A stretch of 50,172 bases of DNA from Bacteroidota bacterium (GCA_030835135.1 JAUQWO010000086.1:1-50172); one strand, 5' to 3'. Positions 35,445 to 44,250 are shown, numbered from the stretch's first letter. Numbers and translations: made by a program. The notes: a model not told the origin generated them from the letters alone.

Positions 35445-35518
35445 GGTAGAAGAAGAGAGCCCCTCCCATCCAGGAGGGGCTCTCTGTCACAGCCCGGTTC
35501 GGGCCCCCAAGAGCGAAT
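35445..35518 (-). ncRNA. candidate small RNA or attenuator leader
   Basis: A promoter-like TTGACA-17-TACCTTTG (35522-35552) is followed about 35-60 nt later by a perfect terminator hairpin (35455-35484) and a UUCUUCU tail. The predicted 70-75 nt transcript would contain a first small hairpin (GCCCG-AAC-CGGGC, 35492-35504) and the terminator stem. It has no open frame of note. Alternatives: an attenuated leader of the downstream Ig-repeat gene, or simply the terminator of the upstream lipoprotein gene beside a chance promoter. Confidence 0.35.
35455..35484 (-). terminator. intrinsic terminator
   Basis: Perfect 12-bp stem GAGAGCCCCTCC / GGAGGGGCTCTC with a 6-nt loop; the minus-strand RNA continues UUCUUCU. 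It would end transcripts from the lipoprotein gene (stop at 35596) and from the candidate promoter at 35522-35552. Confidence 0.85.
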
Positions 35519-35521
35519 GCA

Positions 35522-35552
35522 CAAAGGTACTGAAGATGGGAGTTCTTGTCAA
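35522..35552 (-). promoter_or_regulatory. strong candidate promoter
   Basis: Minus strand: a perfect TTGACA -35 (35547-35552), 17 bp, then TACCTTTG, which also fits the Bacteroidota TAnnTTTG -7 element. It lies upstream of the terminator hairpin rather than directly before a gene. Confidence 0.5.
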
Positions 35553-35595
35553 GCTACCCCCTTCCCCCCTTGCTCCGTTCACTCCGCGGCCACAC

Positions 35596-36405
35596 TCAGA
35601 AATGCATATCCGGTCGGCCGTCGTGGTTGTGGTCCCGCCCACCTGCCATGCGCCCTTTGAGCGATGCCTTGATGGCGTACCGGATCCAATGGCGGTCGGC
35701 CGGATCGTTGGGATCGAGGGTCCTGCCGTTGGCAACCTTGAACCATGAGCCAAGATCGAATTTCAGAACATACGGCGTCACCGACTGCCCTTCCGCCACT
35801 GTAAAGTCGCCCTTGACCTTGAAGTCCTCATCGATGTCGGCCTTGAACAGGAACGGCACCCAGTCACCTCCGGGGTACTTCACGGATCCGGCGACCACAA
35901 CACTGTAGCCGAGAAGGGAATCAGGCAACAGCGGGTTCCGGGTCACATCCGATCTGCGGAGCTTATGGATGTTGAACTTGATCCCGGTGTACTGTCCGGG
36001 CTTGATGGTATCGACCGCGATCTGCACGGGGGTCGTATCGTGCAGCGCCACGAGGAACGGTCCCTTGAAGTGCGTCGTGGAATCCTTCTTCCAGCCATCA
36101 TGGTCTTCACGGTCTGCATCGAACTTGCACTCGACGGAGTCGCGCAGACCCGTGGAGTCCGGCACACCGAGGAAACGGATGTCCTTCAGAACAATGAGGG
36201 CCTGCGTGACCTCCAGCGATTCGACCGCAGCTGCAACGCCCGTGGTTGCGTCCGCTTTGCCAAGCCGTACGGTGCCCTGGTCTGCTCCACCGGACACGGT
36301 GAGCTGCACACTCCCGTTCCCCGACGCGCCGGGACCGGACGATTCCTGAGTACATCCGACGATCATCATCGCCATCACAACTGCCATCATCCGCACGAAT
36401 GCCAT
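35596..36405 (-). CDS. DUF4382-like lipoprotein
   Basis: 269 aa with a lipoprotein signal (MAFVRMMAVVMAMMIVGC, Cys18) and AGGGAGAG before the ATG. Features: VESLEVTQALIVLKDIRFLG, DTTPVQIAVDTIKPGQYTGIKFNIHKL and LKFDLGSWFKV, which fit the beta-sandwich DUF4382 family of Bacteroidota lipoproteins; the match is by eye. The tail ends DHNHDGRPDMHF, resembling an acidic calcium-binding loop. Function unknown. It lies downstream of the vWA operon on the same strand but has its own promoter candidate. Confidence 0.78.
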   Translation of the reverse strand: MAFVRMMAVVMAMMIVGCTQESSGPGASGNGSVQLTVSGGADQGTVRLGKADATTGVAAAVESLEVTQALIVLKDIRFLGVPDSTGLRDSVECKFDADREDHDGWKKDSTTHFKGPFLVALHDTTPVQIAVDTIKPGQYTGIKFNIHKLRRSDVTRNPLLPDSLLGYSVVVAGSVKYPGGDWVPFLFKADIDEDFKVKGDFTVAEGQSVTPYVLKFDLGSWFKVANGRTLDPNDPADRHWIRYAIKASLKGRMAGGRDHNHDGRPDMHF

Positions 36406-36518
36406 GGTCGTCTCTCCCTGGTGAATGAAACTTGACTCTTCCTGTACGGAGAGAACGACACGGATCCTGCTGCGGTTCCCACCATGGCCGTCCGGACCGT
36501 CCTCTCCGTTGTTGGTTC

Positions 36519-36547
36519 ATGATAGGATACCACCGGTCCCGTAACAA
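36519..36547 (-). promoter_or_regulatory. candidate promoter of the DUF4382-like lipoprotein gene
   Basis: Minus strand: TTGTTA, exactly 17 bp, TATCAT, giving a leader of about 107 nt to ATG 36405. Confidence 0.45.
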
Positions 36548-36630
36548 TCGGGCAAATGCTGTATTCGCGCGCTAGAGCGACGCTAGTACCGCTCGCGGTC
36601 CCCGCGTCTCGTCCGCGCGGACTAAACACC

Positions 36631-38712
36631 CTACCGGGCCAGGACCATCAGCTTCGACAAGGTGGTCGGCCCTGCGGTGAGCCGGTACACATAGCTGCCC
36701 GAAGCGACCGCCCTGCCCATGTCGTCCCTGCCATCCCACTCCACGAGGTATTCACCCCGGGTCTTGATCTCCGCGATCAGCGTGCGCACCTTGCGCCCCA
36801 GCATATCATAGACCACCAGCGTGACGAATGCTGGCGCACTCCCGCCAACGGAGTAGCGGATCGTCGTCGAGGGATTGAACGGGTTCGGGAAGTTCTGGGC
36901 GAGCGAGAACCCGACAGCTTGGCCTTCATCGGACGGGATCCCCGTGGAGCCCGAGTTGGTGGGCTCGATCACCAGAAAAGCGGTGTATGGCGTCAGGACG
37001 CTGTACGTGATACTGAGCGCGATCACCTGGTCCACGAGTTCTTTCTGCTCCCCGACCTGTCTGATGAGGTCCAGGACGCTCTCGATCTTGCGTGCTCCCC
37101 AGTACCGCGCCACCGCACGCAAGGCCGAACCGGTGTCGCCGAAGGCAACGGTCTCCTCGTACCCGCGCATCGTGCCGCCGGCGGTCCCCGTCATCCTCAC
37201 CGTCGAGGGTCCGTCGGTCAGATACCTGCCGGTCACGAGCAGCTGGTCGCCCGCAAAGACATCCGGCAGCGGCACGGGGTGCACGTCGAACGCACCGGTG
37301 CCGCCGAAATTGAACGCCAGCGACCGGAGTGCGGGAAGGAAGAGCCTCCGGTACAATTCCTTCATCGTGGCATACAGACTGTCGTCCGCTGCGACCGTGG
37401 TGACGAACCCCCCGTGCTGACGCGCGAGAGTCGTCAGGAGAGGTGTCGCCCCCGGATCGCCCACCGTGACCGGATAGAGATGCGCATGCGATGTGTTCAC
37501 GCGCTGCGCGAGGGCGATGAGAGAATCCGCGTTCGTCTGTCCCCAGCTCGGCGTGCCATCGGTGAGGAACACCACCGCGGCATGGTCACCGTCGGTGTAC
37601 GGCATCGAGAGCGAACGCTGCAGGGCCGCTTCGAAGTTCGTCAACCCCAGCGCCGTGAGCGTCTCGATGAATGCGCGTGCGGAATCCTTTTGCAGAGCCG
37701 TCGCGGGCACCAGCGAGTTCCGGAACTGCACTGCGCCCGTACTGAAGGCCACGATATTGAACCGGTCGTTCTCCGTCATGAAGTCCACGAAGCTCCGCAA
37801 CGCCTCCTTCGCCTGCTCGATGCGCGTGCCTTCCATGCTCGACGAGACATCCACAACGAACGTGATCTCCCGGTTGGTCGTCGAATCGGAATAGAGCGTA
37901 TCCGGCACGGCGCTCCAGAGAATGAACCACGGGGGGGTCGCCGATACCGAATCGCGCCATGTGCGGGCCAGCATGCGCGCGGAGCCCCGATCGAGCGAGA
38001 ACTGGACCTTGAAGTCCCTGGAGAACGAGACGTTCTCAAGTCCGTATTCGATCGTGTACCGCTTGTCCGTGAGTTTGGTCACCACCACAGCGGTCGGAGT
38101 ATGGTCCACGGACGTCGTAGCGCCGGTGATCGGGAACTGCGATTGCATATCGACGACCACGCTCGTCTGCTCGATGGGCGCGGAGGTATAGTCCGTCATG
38201 TCCATCGGGAAGACGTACTGGATGCTCCCCTGCTTGTACGTCAGTGGCTGGGAGTACTGGATCTCGATCCGGCGCGTCCCCTTCGGGTCGAACGGAAAGA
38301 TCCTCAGCTTGAAGAGGTTCGTCCCGAGCTGTTCCAGGATGGCAGGATCGGCGATGCGATTGACGATCTCCTGGTACTTCACGATCGCGTCTTCCCGCTT
38401 CTTCACCACATACGGGACGCGCTGGCCGTTGATCCACAGATAGAGTTCGTGGACCTGGGCACCGTCGGGGAGCTTGAACACATAGAATCCCTCCAGACGC
38501 AGGGTGCCGTCGTTCGTGAACTCCTGATCGACATGCGTCACGGCGAGCTGGTCGTAGATCTGCACCGTCGCACGCATCGTTTTGATGCGGAGGTTGTAGA
38601 CCGTGGCGGACGAACTGTTGGGCAGGCGCGCGTACACGCGCCCGATGCTCCAGGCATCCCGGGACGCACAGAGCATGAGCACGGCGAACGCGAACATGAA
38701 GAATCGTTTCAT
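36631..38712 (-). CDS. T9SS-exported VIT/von Willebrand A protein (third gene of the vWA operon)
   Basis: 693 aa. Signal peptide MKRFFMFAFAVLMLCASRDAW; ATG 38712 has GGGGGAAG upstream. Residues about 35-195 form a VIT (inter-alpha-trypsin-like) domain (TMRATVQIYDQLAVTHVDQEF). The vWA domain starts at about 283 with an intact metal site: DVSSS (D288, S290, S292), a Thr in LGLTNFEAAL, and the Asp of FLTDGTPSWG. The C-terminal sorting domain reads QNFPNPFNPSTTIRYS and ends in a typical Ig-like tail. vWA domains usually bind protein or polysaccharide partners through a divalent cation. It begins 16 bp after the preceding vWA gene, so it is in the same transcript. Confidence 0.9.
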   Translation of the reverse strand: MKRFFMFAFAVLMLCASRDAWSIGRVYARLPNSSSATVYNLRIKTMRATVQIYDQLAVTHVDQEFTNDGTLRLEGFYVFKLPDGAQVHELYLWINGQRVPYVVKKREDAIVKYQEIVNRIADPAILEQLGTNLFKLRIFPFDPKGTRRIEIQYSQPLTYKQGSIQYVFPMDMTDYTSAPIEQTSVVVDMQSQFPITGATTSVDHTPTAVVVTKLTDKRYTIEYGLENVSFSRDFKVQFSLDRGSARMLARTWRDSVSATPPWFILWSAVPDTLYSDSTTNREITFVVDVSSSMEGTRIEQAKEALRSFVDFMTENDRFNIVAFSTGAVQFRNSLVPATALQKDSARAFIETLTALGLTNFEAALQRSLSMPYTDGDHAAVVFLTDGTPSWGQTNADSLIALAQRVNTSHAHLYPVTVGDPGATPLLTTLARQHGGFVTTVAADDSLYATMKELYRRLFLPALRSLAFNFGGTGAFDVHPVPLPDVFAGDQLLVTGRYLTDGPSTVRMTGTAGGTMRGYEETVAFGDTGSALRAVARYWGARKIESVLDLIRQVGEQKELVDQVIALSITYSVLTPYTAFLVIEPTNSGSTGIPSDEGQAVGFSLAQNFPNPFNPSTTIRYSVGGSAPAFVTLVVYDMLGRKVRTLIAEIKTRGEYLVEWDGRDDMGRAVASGSYVYRLTAGPTTLSKLMVLAR

Positions 38713-38728
38713 GACTTCCCCCTTCTGG

Positions 38729-41020
38729 TTATCGTACAAGGATCATCGACCGGGTATCGACCACCGCACCCGCCTGCAACCGGCAGATGTACATGCCGGC
38801 CGCGGCATCGGCACCAGAGGATGTTGTGCCGTCCCACGACGCATGGTAGACGCCACGGGCACGCACCTCGCGTGCGATGGTATGCACTTCTCTGCCAAGC
38901 ACATCATAGATGGTAAGAGTAACCTGTACCGGTCCCGCGGCAGCGATCTCGAAGGCGATCACCGTCGATGGGTTGAACGGATTCGGATAGTTCGGCAGCA
39001 GGCGCGTTGCGTGCGGAAGGCCTGCCCCCTCCGCCGTGACGGGATCGGAAAGGATCCGGTCCCCGCTCAGGGTCGTGACCTCGAGCCGGTACCACGCGTG
39101 ACGCGCACCATCGGATTCGTCCTCCAGCACCATCGCACCGCCCGGGTCTGCCGCAAGCGGCGCGTAGGTGCCATCGCATTCCTCCGCACGCAGCACGCGC
39201 ACCGACCGCACATGGGCCGTGTTGCGGATGCTCCAATGGAGCCGGACACCGCCGGCCGTGACCTCTGCGCCGAATGCCGTCACCGCAACCGCGGTCTCGT
39301 CGATGCCCGATACCGGCTGGGACTTGTCCGCCACGTAGGCGGTATACATGCAGCGGATACCATAGGCGAGACTGATCCTGATCAGTTCCTGCTTGAGGGA
39401 GTCCGTCACGCCCGACACCAGGATGCGCCGCTCCATCTGATCCATCTTCTCCTTCGCCCAGAGGCTCTCGACGAAATTCGCATCGGTCGAGTCGGACGGC
39501 ATTTGCAGCATGGCCGAATACGCCACCGGCCCGTCCACCGATTGCCCACCCACCGAAAGGGCCGTGCTCCCGGGATCCTTGTACTTGCCGGTCAGGAAGA
39601 ATCGGGAACCGGCGTACATCGCGCGCAGGTCCCTCGGATACAGTTCGAACGCATTGGTGCCCATCTCCAGTGCCGTCTCTTTCATGATGGGCGAACTGAC
39701 CTGATCGAAGAGCCAGCGGACCTCCGCGAGCACCGGGTCGGTCGGCTTCAGGATGATGGGGAAGCCATAGTTCTGGTACGCCATGATCTCCAACCGCGCC
39801 GTTGCCGGGGCCGTGCTGATCGCCACAGGGAAGATCGGCACCCTGGCGGGATTCGCGAGGACGATGTGGTCCGGGGTGAAGATCGATGACCCTCCCGTGA
39901 AGACCATCAGCACCTGGCATGTGCTGTCCGCGGGGAACGACTGCAGGACGCTCTCGATGCACGTCTGCGCATTGGACATCCCCGACGCCGTCGCCCCGAT
40001 GAGAAACGTCTTCGCGGAATCGCGCGCACCCGCTGTGGCCGGGACCGATGCCGGGCGGAATCGGGTGAGACCGGTATTGAAGAGGATCACGTTGAACCTG
40101 TCCTTCGCCTGAAGCCGGCCGAGGCAATCCAGCACCGCGTCGCGCGCGAGCTGGAACGGCGCGCCTGCGGCCACGGCCGACTTATCCAGGAGGAAGACAA
40201 TGGTCTTCGGCAACGTTGCCGATGAATCGGGGACCGCCCCGGTCTTCAGCATCATCACGAAGTGTCCGCCGCGCGAGGCTGTGCGCGACGCGAAAAGTTC
40301 ATGCCCCAGTGCTGTCGATTGGGCGGTGTAGCTGAACTCCAGGTCCCGCGTCAGATACGTCTTCGATACCATCGCGCTGACGGTGGCGTGGCGCGCATCG
40401 CTCTGCGTAGAGATCCCGCCAGGGATCCCGCTCAGCGAGAATCCCCCGATGCTGTCCGTTGCATTGATATGGAACGTCACCGAGAGTTCATCGAGCGGCG
40501 ATGTCAGGAACGCATCCGTCGCCAGCGGATAGGCGTAGAGGATACGCCCTCCGTCATAGCGGCACAGGGAGATGTACTTCAGCACCACGCGCTGGTTCAT
40601 GCCGGGACTGATGTTCGTCATGAGCACACGGATCGCATTCGGACCGAGATACCCAGTCAGGAGTGCGTCCACGCCGCCCTCTCCCGTGCCGGGATTCGGC
40701 GCCTGCTCCTTCACCCGCAGCGGAGCTTTGTACAGCGTATCGTTCGACCAGAACAGGAATTCCGTGGCGCGGGCACCGGCCGGCAGCGGGAAGGAGTACA
40801 CTGCATCCGTCGGCAGATGCCATTCGTTCACGAAGTCCTGGGTCACCGTCGTGACCGCGATCTGTCCGTGGAACGTCACATCGATCGAGGTCATGCGATG
40901 ACGGAGAAAATCCTTGGGATAACCCTTTGCCTGGGGACGCATGACGCCGTCCGCGTATGCCGCGGCCGCGCCGGCCACAACGGCAATGACAATGACGAGA
41001 ACCAGAGTGCGTGTGCGCAT
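38729..41020 (-). CDS. T9SS-exported VIT/vWA-like protein with degenerate metal site (second gene of the operon)
   Basis: 763 aa from ATG 41020 (AAGGGGG upstream); the frame to 41224 only overlaps the preceding gene. Signal peptide MRTRTLVLVIVIAVVAGAAAAYA. VIT-like domain about 40-200 (TSIDVTFHGQIAVTTVTQDFV). The vWA-like domain begins TIVFLLDKSAV at about 273: the MIDAS DxSxS is changed to DKSAV (D279, S281, V283) and the later Asp is Gly in MVFTGGSS, so normal cation binding is unlikely. An FnIII-like segment and the sorting motif PNYPNPFNPSTVIAFE follow. Ten bp separate it from the upstream gene. Confidence 0.88.
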   Translation of the reverse strand: MRTRTLVLVIVIAVVAGAAAAYADGVMRPQAKGYPKDFLRHRMTSIDVTFHGQIAVTTVTQDFVNEWHLPTDAVYSFPLPAGARATEFLFWSNDTLYKAPLRVKEQAPNPGTGEGGVDALLTGYLGPNAIRVLMTNISPGMNQRVVLKYISLCRYDGGRILYAYPLATDAFLTSPLDELSVTFHINATDSIGGFSLSGIPGGISTQSDARHATVSAMVSKTYLTRDLEFSYTAQSTALGHELFASRTASRGGHFVMMLKTGAVPDSSATLPKTIVFLLDKSAVAAGAPFQLARDAVLDCLGRLQAKDRFNVILFNTGLTRFRPASVPATAGARDSAKTFLIGATASGMSNAQTCIESVLQSFPADSTCQVLMVFTGGSSIFTPDHIVLANPARVPIFPVAISTAPATARLEIMAYQNYGFPIILKPTDPVLAEVRWLFDQVSSPIMKETALEMGTNAFELYPRDLRAMYAGSRFFLTGKYKDPGSTALSVGGQSVDGPVAYSAMLQMPSDSTDANFVESLWAKEKMDQMERRILVSGVTDSLKQELIRISLAYGIRCMYTAYVADKSQPVSGIDETAVAVTAFGAEVTAGGVRLHWSIRNTAHVRSVRVLRAEECDGTYAPLAADPGGAMVLEDESDGARHAWYRLEVTTLSGDRILSDPVTAEGAGLPHATRLLPNYPNPFNPSTVIAFEIAAAGPVQVTLTIYDVLGREVHTIAREVRARGVYHASWDGTTSSGADAAAGMYICRLQAGAVVDTRSMILVR

Positions 41021-41030
41021 GGCCGCCCCC

Positions 41031-43412
41031 TTATCGTACGTGAAGGATCTTGAGAACGGCGGCCCCGAGGCGATCGCCGGACGACGAGGTGAATTGCACA
41101 CGCACGACATACACACCGGAGGCAACGTCATGCCCGCGAACGTCACGCGCGTCCCAGACGACATCGCGCATGCCCTCACCCGGCGGTAGCTGCATCCGTT
41201 GGACCTCGCGGCCGAGACAGTCATAGATCACCACCTCTGCCGCGGTGAGTCCGGGCCCGGAGAACCGGATCGTCGTGCTCGGGTTGAAGGGATTCGGGAA
41301 ATTCATCAACCCGACCGCAACGCCGGCGCCCGGGGGGCCGCCATAGGTGGCCGACGCACTTCCCCCCCTCCCTGCGTAGCGCACGACGATGGTGAGCCCA
41401 TGCTGGGCAGCACCGGTCACCGGAGCGGTGTAGGTCACGACCATCCTGGTGCTGGACTTTGAAAGCCCGATGTCCACGAGGATGTCCAGATACTGCCCTA
41501 GGTAGTCGTAGTATTTCCCACCGGTGGGCAGGGCGATCGGATTGTACCAGTCGGTCTGCCACTCCCGGGCACCGACGGCATAGACCGTGATGTTCTTCTC
41601 GAGCAACCGCGTCAGCACCTGGTCCCGTGTCCTCGGCGTCGCCCAATCCGATGCGTGGTACCGTTCATCGGTGATCCAGACGATCACGTGCCGGGCATTG
41701 GGATCCCAGGGCATCGTGCACGTCGTATCCAGTGCGTCGAGCGAATTCTCAGGGGCATCATCACCGCCGTGGGCATACTGCGCACTGACGTAACTCTTGA
41801 ACGTCCCTGCATCCGTGGTGAACGGATAGATAGTCTCTACCGCATCGAGGAACGTCACGAGTCCGAACCGGTATGCGATGCCGCGCGACGTCATGGAATC
41901 GGCGAACGCGAGAATGCTGTTCTTGACCTTGTCGATCGCTCCTCCCATACTGCCTGTCACATCGAGGACGAACATGATGTCCGTGCTCGTGGCCCCGCCC
42001 GATGTGTCCCGGACGATGGAGGTCGCCGGCACGGAGAACCCCTCGTCGGTGATCATGAGGTTCTTCGGCGCGAGCATGGTGACATATTGCCCGGACGCTT
42101 CCCGCTTGACCGTGACGAAGGCGCGCACCACCGGGAACGCCGCCGTCACGAGCGAGTCGATCGAGACGACAAGTCCGGTATCTGTCACCGGGGTCGCCGG
42201 GATCAGGAACGAGCGCACGACGGAGTCGGCGGCCCCTCCCTGTTCGCGCACGGCCGCGATAATGCGAACAAGGGTCTCCTGATACATCTCTTCCATGATC
42301 GCTGACGTGCCGCTGTACGACGTGGACGTGCCGGGGAAGGTGACACTTCGTGACGTGGTGTCGAAGGTGATCTCCGGCCCCGCCGCGAATGACAGCGTGC
42401 CGGTCTTCGTCGTGCCGGAAAGATTGGTCACCGTCACCGTCGTCCGGACCTTCGCCGGAAACATGACGCCATCGGTGATCTCGCTGTGGTCCGGTATATC
42501 CCAGCGCAGGAACAGGCCGGAGCCGAACTCACTGGGAGCCTGCCGTATTCTGATCGAGCGGGTCAATGCAGCGCCGGGCAGAACGGATGCCGCCCCCCAG
42601 GACGCAAAAAGGTCGAGGTCATAGAGCGTGCGCACCGACGCGACGGGACGCACGGGTCCATCCAGATCGGCCCGGTCCGTCCAGTTCGCGACAAGGACGG
42701 TGTCGGGGGACGCGTCGGGGAATTCGAGGGCCATCGACAAGCCGGACGGGATCGTGCTGCGCTCCCTGATGATGAACGCACCGGTCCCCGGGAAGGTGAT
42801 CACCGTATCATTCAGGATGGGTGCTGCATTGAACGAGAGAACGCCGTCGCCCCTGACACCGAGTCCGGGATCGAACGCAAACCCCGCCCCGAAATGGTGT
42901 GCGACCGCATCCAGGTTCCGGAGTTCCGAGCGGATATCACAGACGGTGCCATTCACGCTGAGTGCGTACGTCAGGGTGAGTTGTGCCACCCCCGGCATCA
43001 CATACGACAGCGCGACACTATCGCCGCCACCAGCAACGCGTTCGCTGTCAGCCGAGAAGAACGCGAGGGGCTTCATCCACGCCCCATCGACGCAGATCAC
43101 GGGATACGATGTCCGCGCGAACGGATGGCCGAAGGTGATACCGCACCGGTCGTCCAGCGCACCTGTGGTCGTCCCACCGGTGGTGCCGATCGTGAAGTAC
43201 CCTCCGCTCATGACCGCGACTTCGCCCACCAGGCGCGTCACTTTGCCGTACCATCCCGAGCTGCCGTACGCCGCTGCGGGTACGGCATCCGCGCCGGAGG
43301 CCGGCATCCGCTCCTGATGGTCGTAGCGCGCCTTGTCCGGACCGCCGGCGATCGCCACGGTGGAAAACAGAGCAACGAGGAATACGAAGAGGAATACCGG
43401 TCGGAGATTCAT
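41031..43412 (-). CDS. T9SS-exported von Willebrand A protein (first gene of the vWA operon)
   Basis: 793 aa from ATG 43412; GGAGG lies 9 nt upstream and a GTG immediately before the ATG is also possible. Signal peptide MNLRPVFLFVFLVALFSTVAIA. Residues about 50-300 form a beta-rich region I cannot assign, 315-470 look like Ig-type sandwiches, and the vWA domain begins at about 477 with an intact metal site (DVTGS: D484, T486, S488; later WITDERYH). The C-terminal sorting domain begins MNFPNPFNPSTTIRFS. No VIT domain is evident, unlike the next two genes. Probably a cell-surface or secreted binding protein that acts with its operon partners. Confidence 0.88.
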   Translation of the reverse strand: MNLRPVFLFVFLVALFSTVAIAGGPDKARYDHQERMPASGADAVPAAAYGSSGWYGKVTRLVGEVAVMSGGYFTIGTTGGTTTGALDDRCGITFGHPFARTSYPVICVDGAWMKPLAFFSADSERVAGGGDSVALSYVMPGVAQLTLTYALSVNGTVCDIRSELRNLDAVAHHFGAGFAFDPGLGVRGDGVLSFNAAPILNDTVITFPGTGAFIIRERSTIPSGLSMALEFPDASPDTVLVANWTDRADLDGPVRPVASVRTLYDLDLFASWGAASVLPGAALTRSIRIRQAPSEFGSGLFLRWDIPDHSEITDGVMFPAKVRTTVTVTNLSGTTKTGTLSFAAGPEITFDTTSRSVTFPGTSTSYSGTSAIMEEMYQETLVRIIAAVREQGGAADSVVRSFLIPATPVTDTGLVVSIDSLVTAAFPVVRAFVTVKREASGQYVTMLAPKNLMITDEGFSVPATSIVRDTSGGATSTDIMFVLDVTGSMGGAIDKVKNSILAFADSMTSRGIAYRFGLVTFLDAVETIYPFTTDAGTFKSYVSAQYAHGGDDAPENSLDALDTTCTMPWDPNARHVIVWITDERYHASDWATPRTRDQVLTRLLEKNITVYAVGAREWQTDWYNPIALPTGGKYYDYLGQYLDILVDIGLSKSSTRMVVTYTAPVTGAAQHGLTIVVRYAGRGGSASATYGGPPGAGVAVGLMNFPNPFNPSTTIRFSGPGLTAAEVVIYDCLGREVQRMQLPPGEGMRDVVWDARDVRGHDVASGVYVVRVQFTSSSGDRLGAAVLKILHVR

Positions 43413-43537
43413 CACGCCTCACCTCCATGATGTGGCAATGGGGGGGACAGGCGTGCAGCAACGAAGCGCAGTAGGAGAAAGGAGGAAATGTGAAGAGATG
43501 TCCCCTGCCAGACTCGCCCCCCCGATGCGAAACAGGA

Positions 43538-43565
43538 ACAGTAGAACACAGCGTACTATTGTAAA
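43538..43565 (-). promoter_or_regulatory. candidate promoter of the vWA operon
   Basis: Minus strand: TTTACA, 16 bp, TACTGT, with a predicted leader of about 119 nt to ATG 43412. Confidence 0.4.
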
Positions 43566-43672
43566 GATAGGGAGGGAATTCGTGAAACGCAAATGGCCTC
43601 GTGGCAGGTCGGTCCCAGGCCGGTCAGATCCGCGATCGGCACGTCAGGGGGATGCAACTCAGTGACCGGTCG

Positions 43673-44209
43673 TCACCCTTCAGGTGTTGCGCAATCCGGA
43701 CATTTCCTGGCTGCGACCATCGTCTCCGAGATCCGCGCAACGTATTCCTGCACGGTCTCCCATTTCGTGTCCGCGTGTTGAATGCGGCGGCACTCGGGAC
43801 AGACCGACACCAGGCCGCGTAGTTCGGCCACTTCGGTATGCAGGGCAAGCATGCGCTCGGCAACGCGCAGGCGCGCGTTCAACGATTCGAAGTCGAACGG
43901 TTTGGTGATGAAATCATCCGCGCCGGCGTTCATGCCTTCCAGAAAACTCCCCTTCCCCCCCAGCGCGGTCAGAATGATCACGTACGGATACACGGGTCTG
44001 TGGTCGGCGCGGATCATGCGTGTGAGCTCGAGTCCGTCGATGAACGGCATCATCCAGTCCGTGATGACCACAGCGGGGTGCTCGGCGCGATACATCTCCC
44101 ATCCTTCACGCCCGTCGTTCGCCGCGATGACATCGTACTTCATCGATTGCAGTTTCGTCATCAGGACGAGTTTCGAGACTGCATCATCTTCCGCTATGAG
44201 TATCTTCAT
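43673..44209 (-). CDS. orphan response regulator with C-terminal Cys4 (zinc-ribbon-like) tail
   Basis: 178 aa. The CheY-like receiver spans 1-120 with acidic pair E7/D8/D9, phospho-acceptor D51 in VVITDWMMP, T81 and K103 (ITKPFDF), all conserved. After a helix, the tail has C137-P-E-C140 and C170-P-D-C173, a pattern recurring in receiver proteins with a short zinc-ribbon-like output module of unknown activity. ATG 44209 has AAGGAA upstream and a TTGAAG-17-TATATA promoter; the frame to 44260 runs into that promoter. No histidine kinase is in the window. It is divergent from the transporter run and followed by the vWA operon on the same strand. Confidence 0.9.
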   Translation of the reverse strand: MKILIAEDDAVSKLVLMTKLQSMKYDVIAANDGREGWEMYRAEHPAVVITDWMMPFIDGLELTRMIRADHRPVYPYVIILTALGGKGSFLEGMNAGADDFITKPFDFESLNARLRVAERMLALHTEVAELRGLVSVCPECRRIQHADTKWETVQEYVARISETMVAARKCPDCATPEG

Positions 44210-44250
44210 CCGGGAGGATTCCTTGCGCCTTCGACACGAGTTCACCACTG

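Noticed and set aside
36611-36622. Palindrome GTCCGCGCGGAC after the vWA operon
   Set aside because: Short and made only of G/C-rich bases in a GC-rich genome; it lies past the stop of the last vWA gene with no T-run, too weak to call an operator or terminator.
36556-38916. 786-codon plus-strand frame opposite a vWA gene
   Set aside because: Antisense shadow; no signal peptide, motif or ribosome site, while the minus strand encodes a complete VIT/vWA/T9SS protein.
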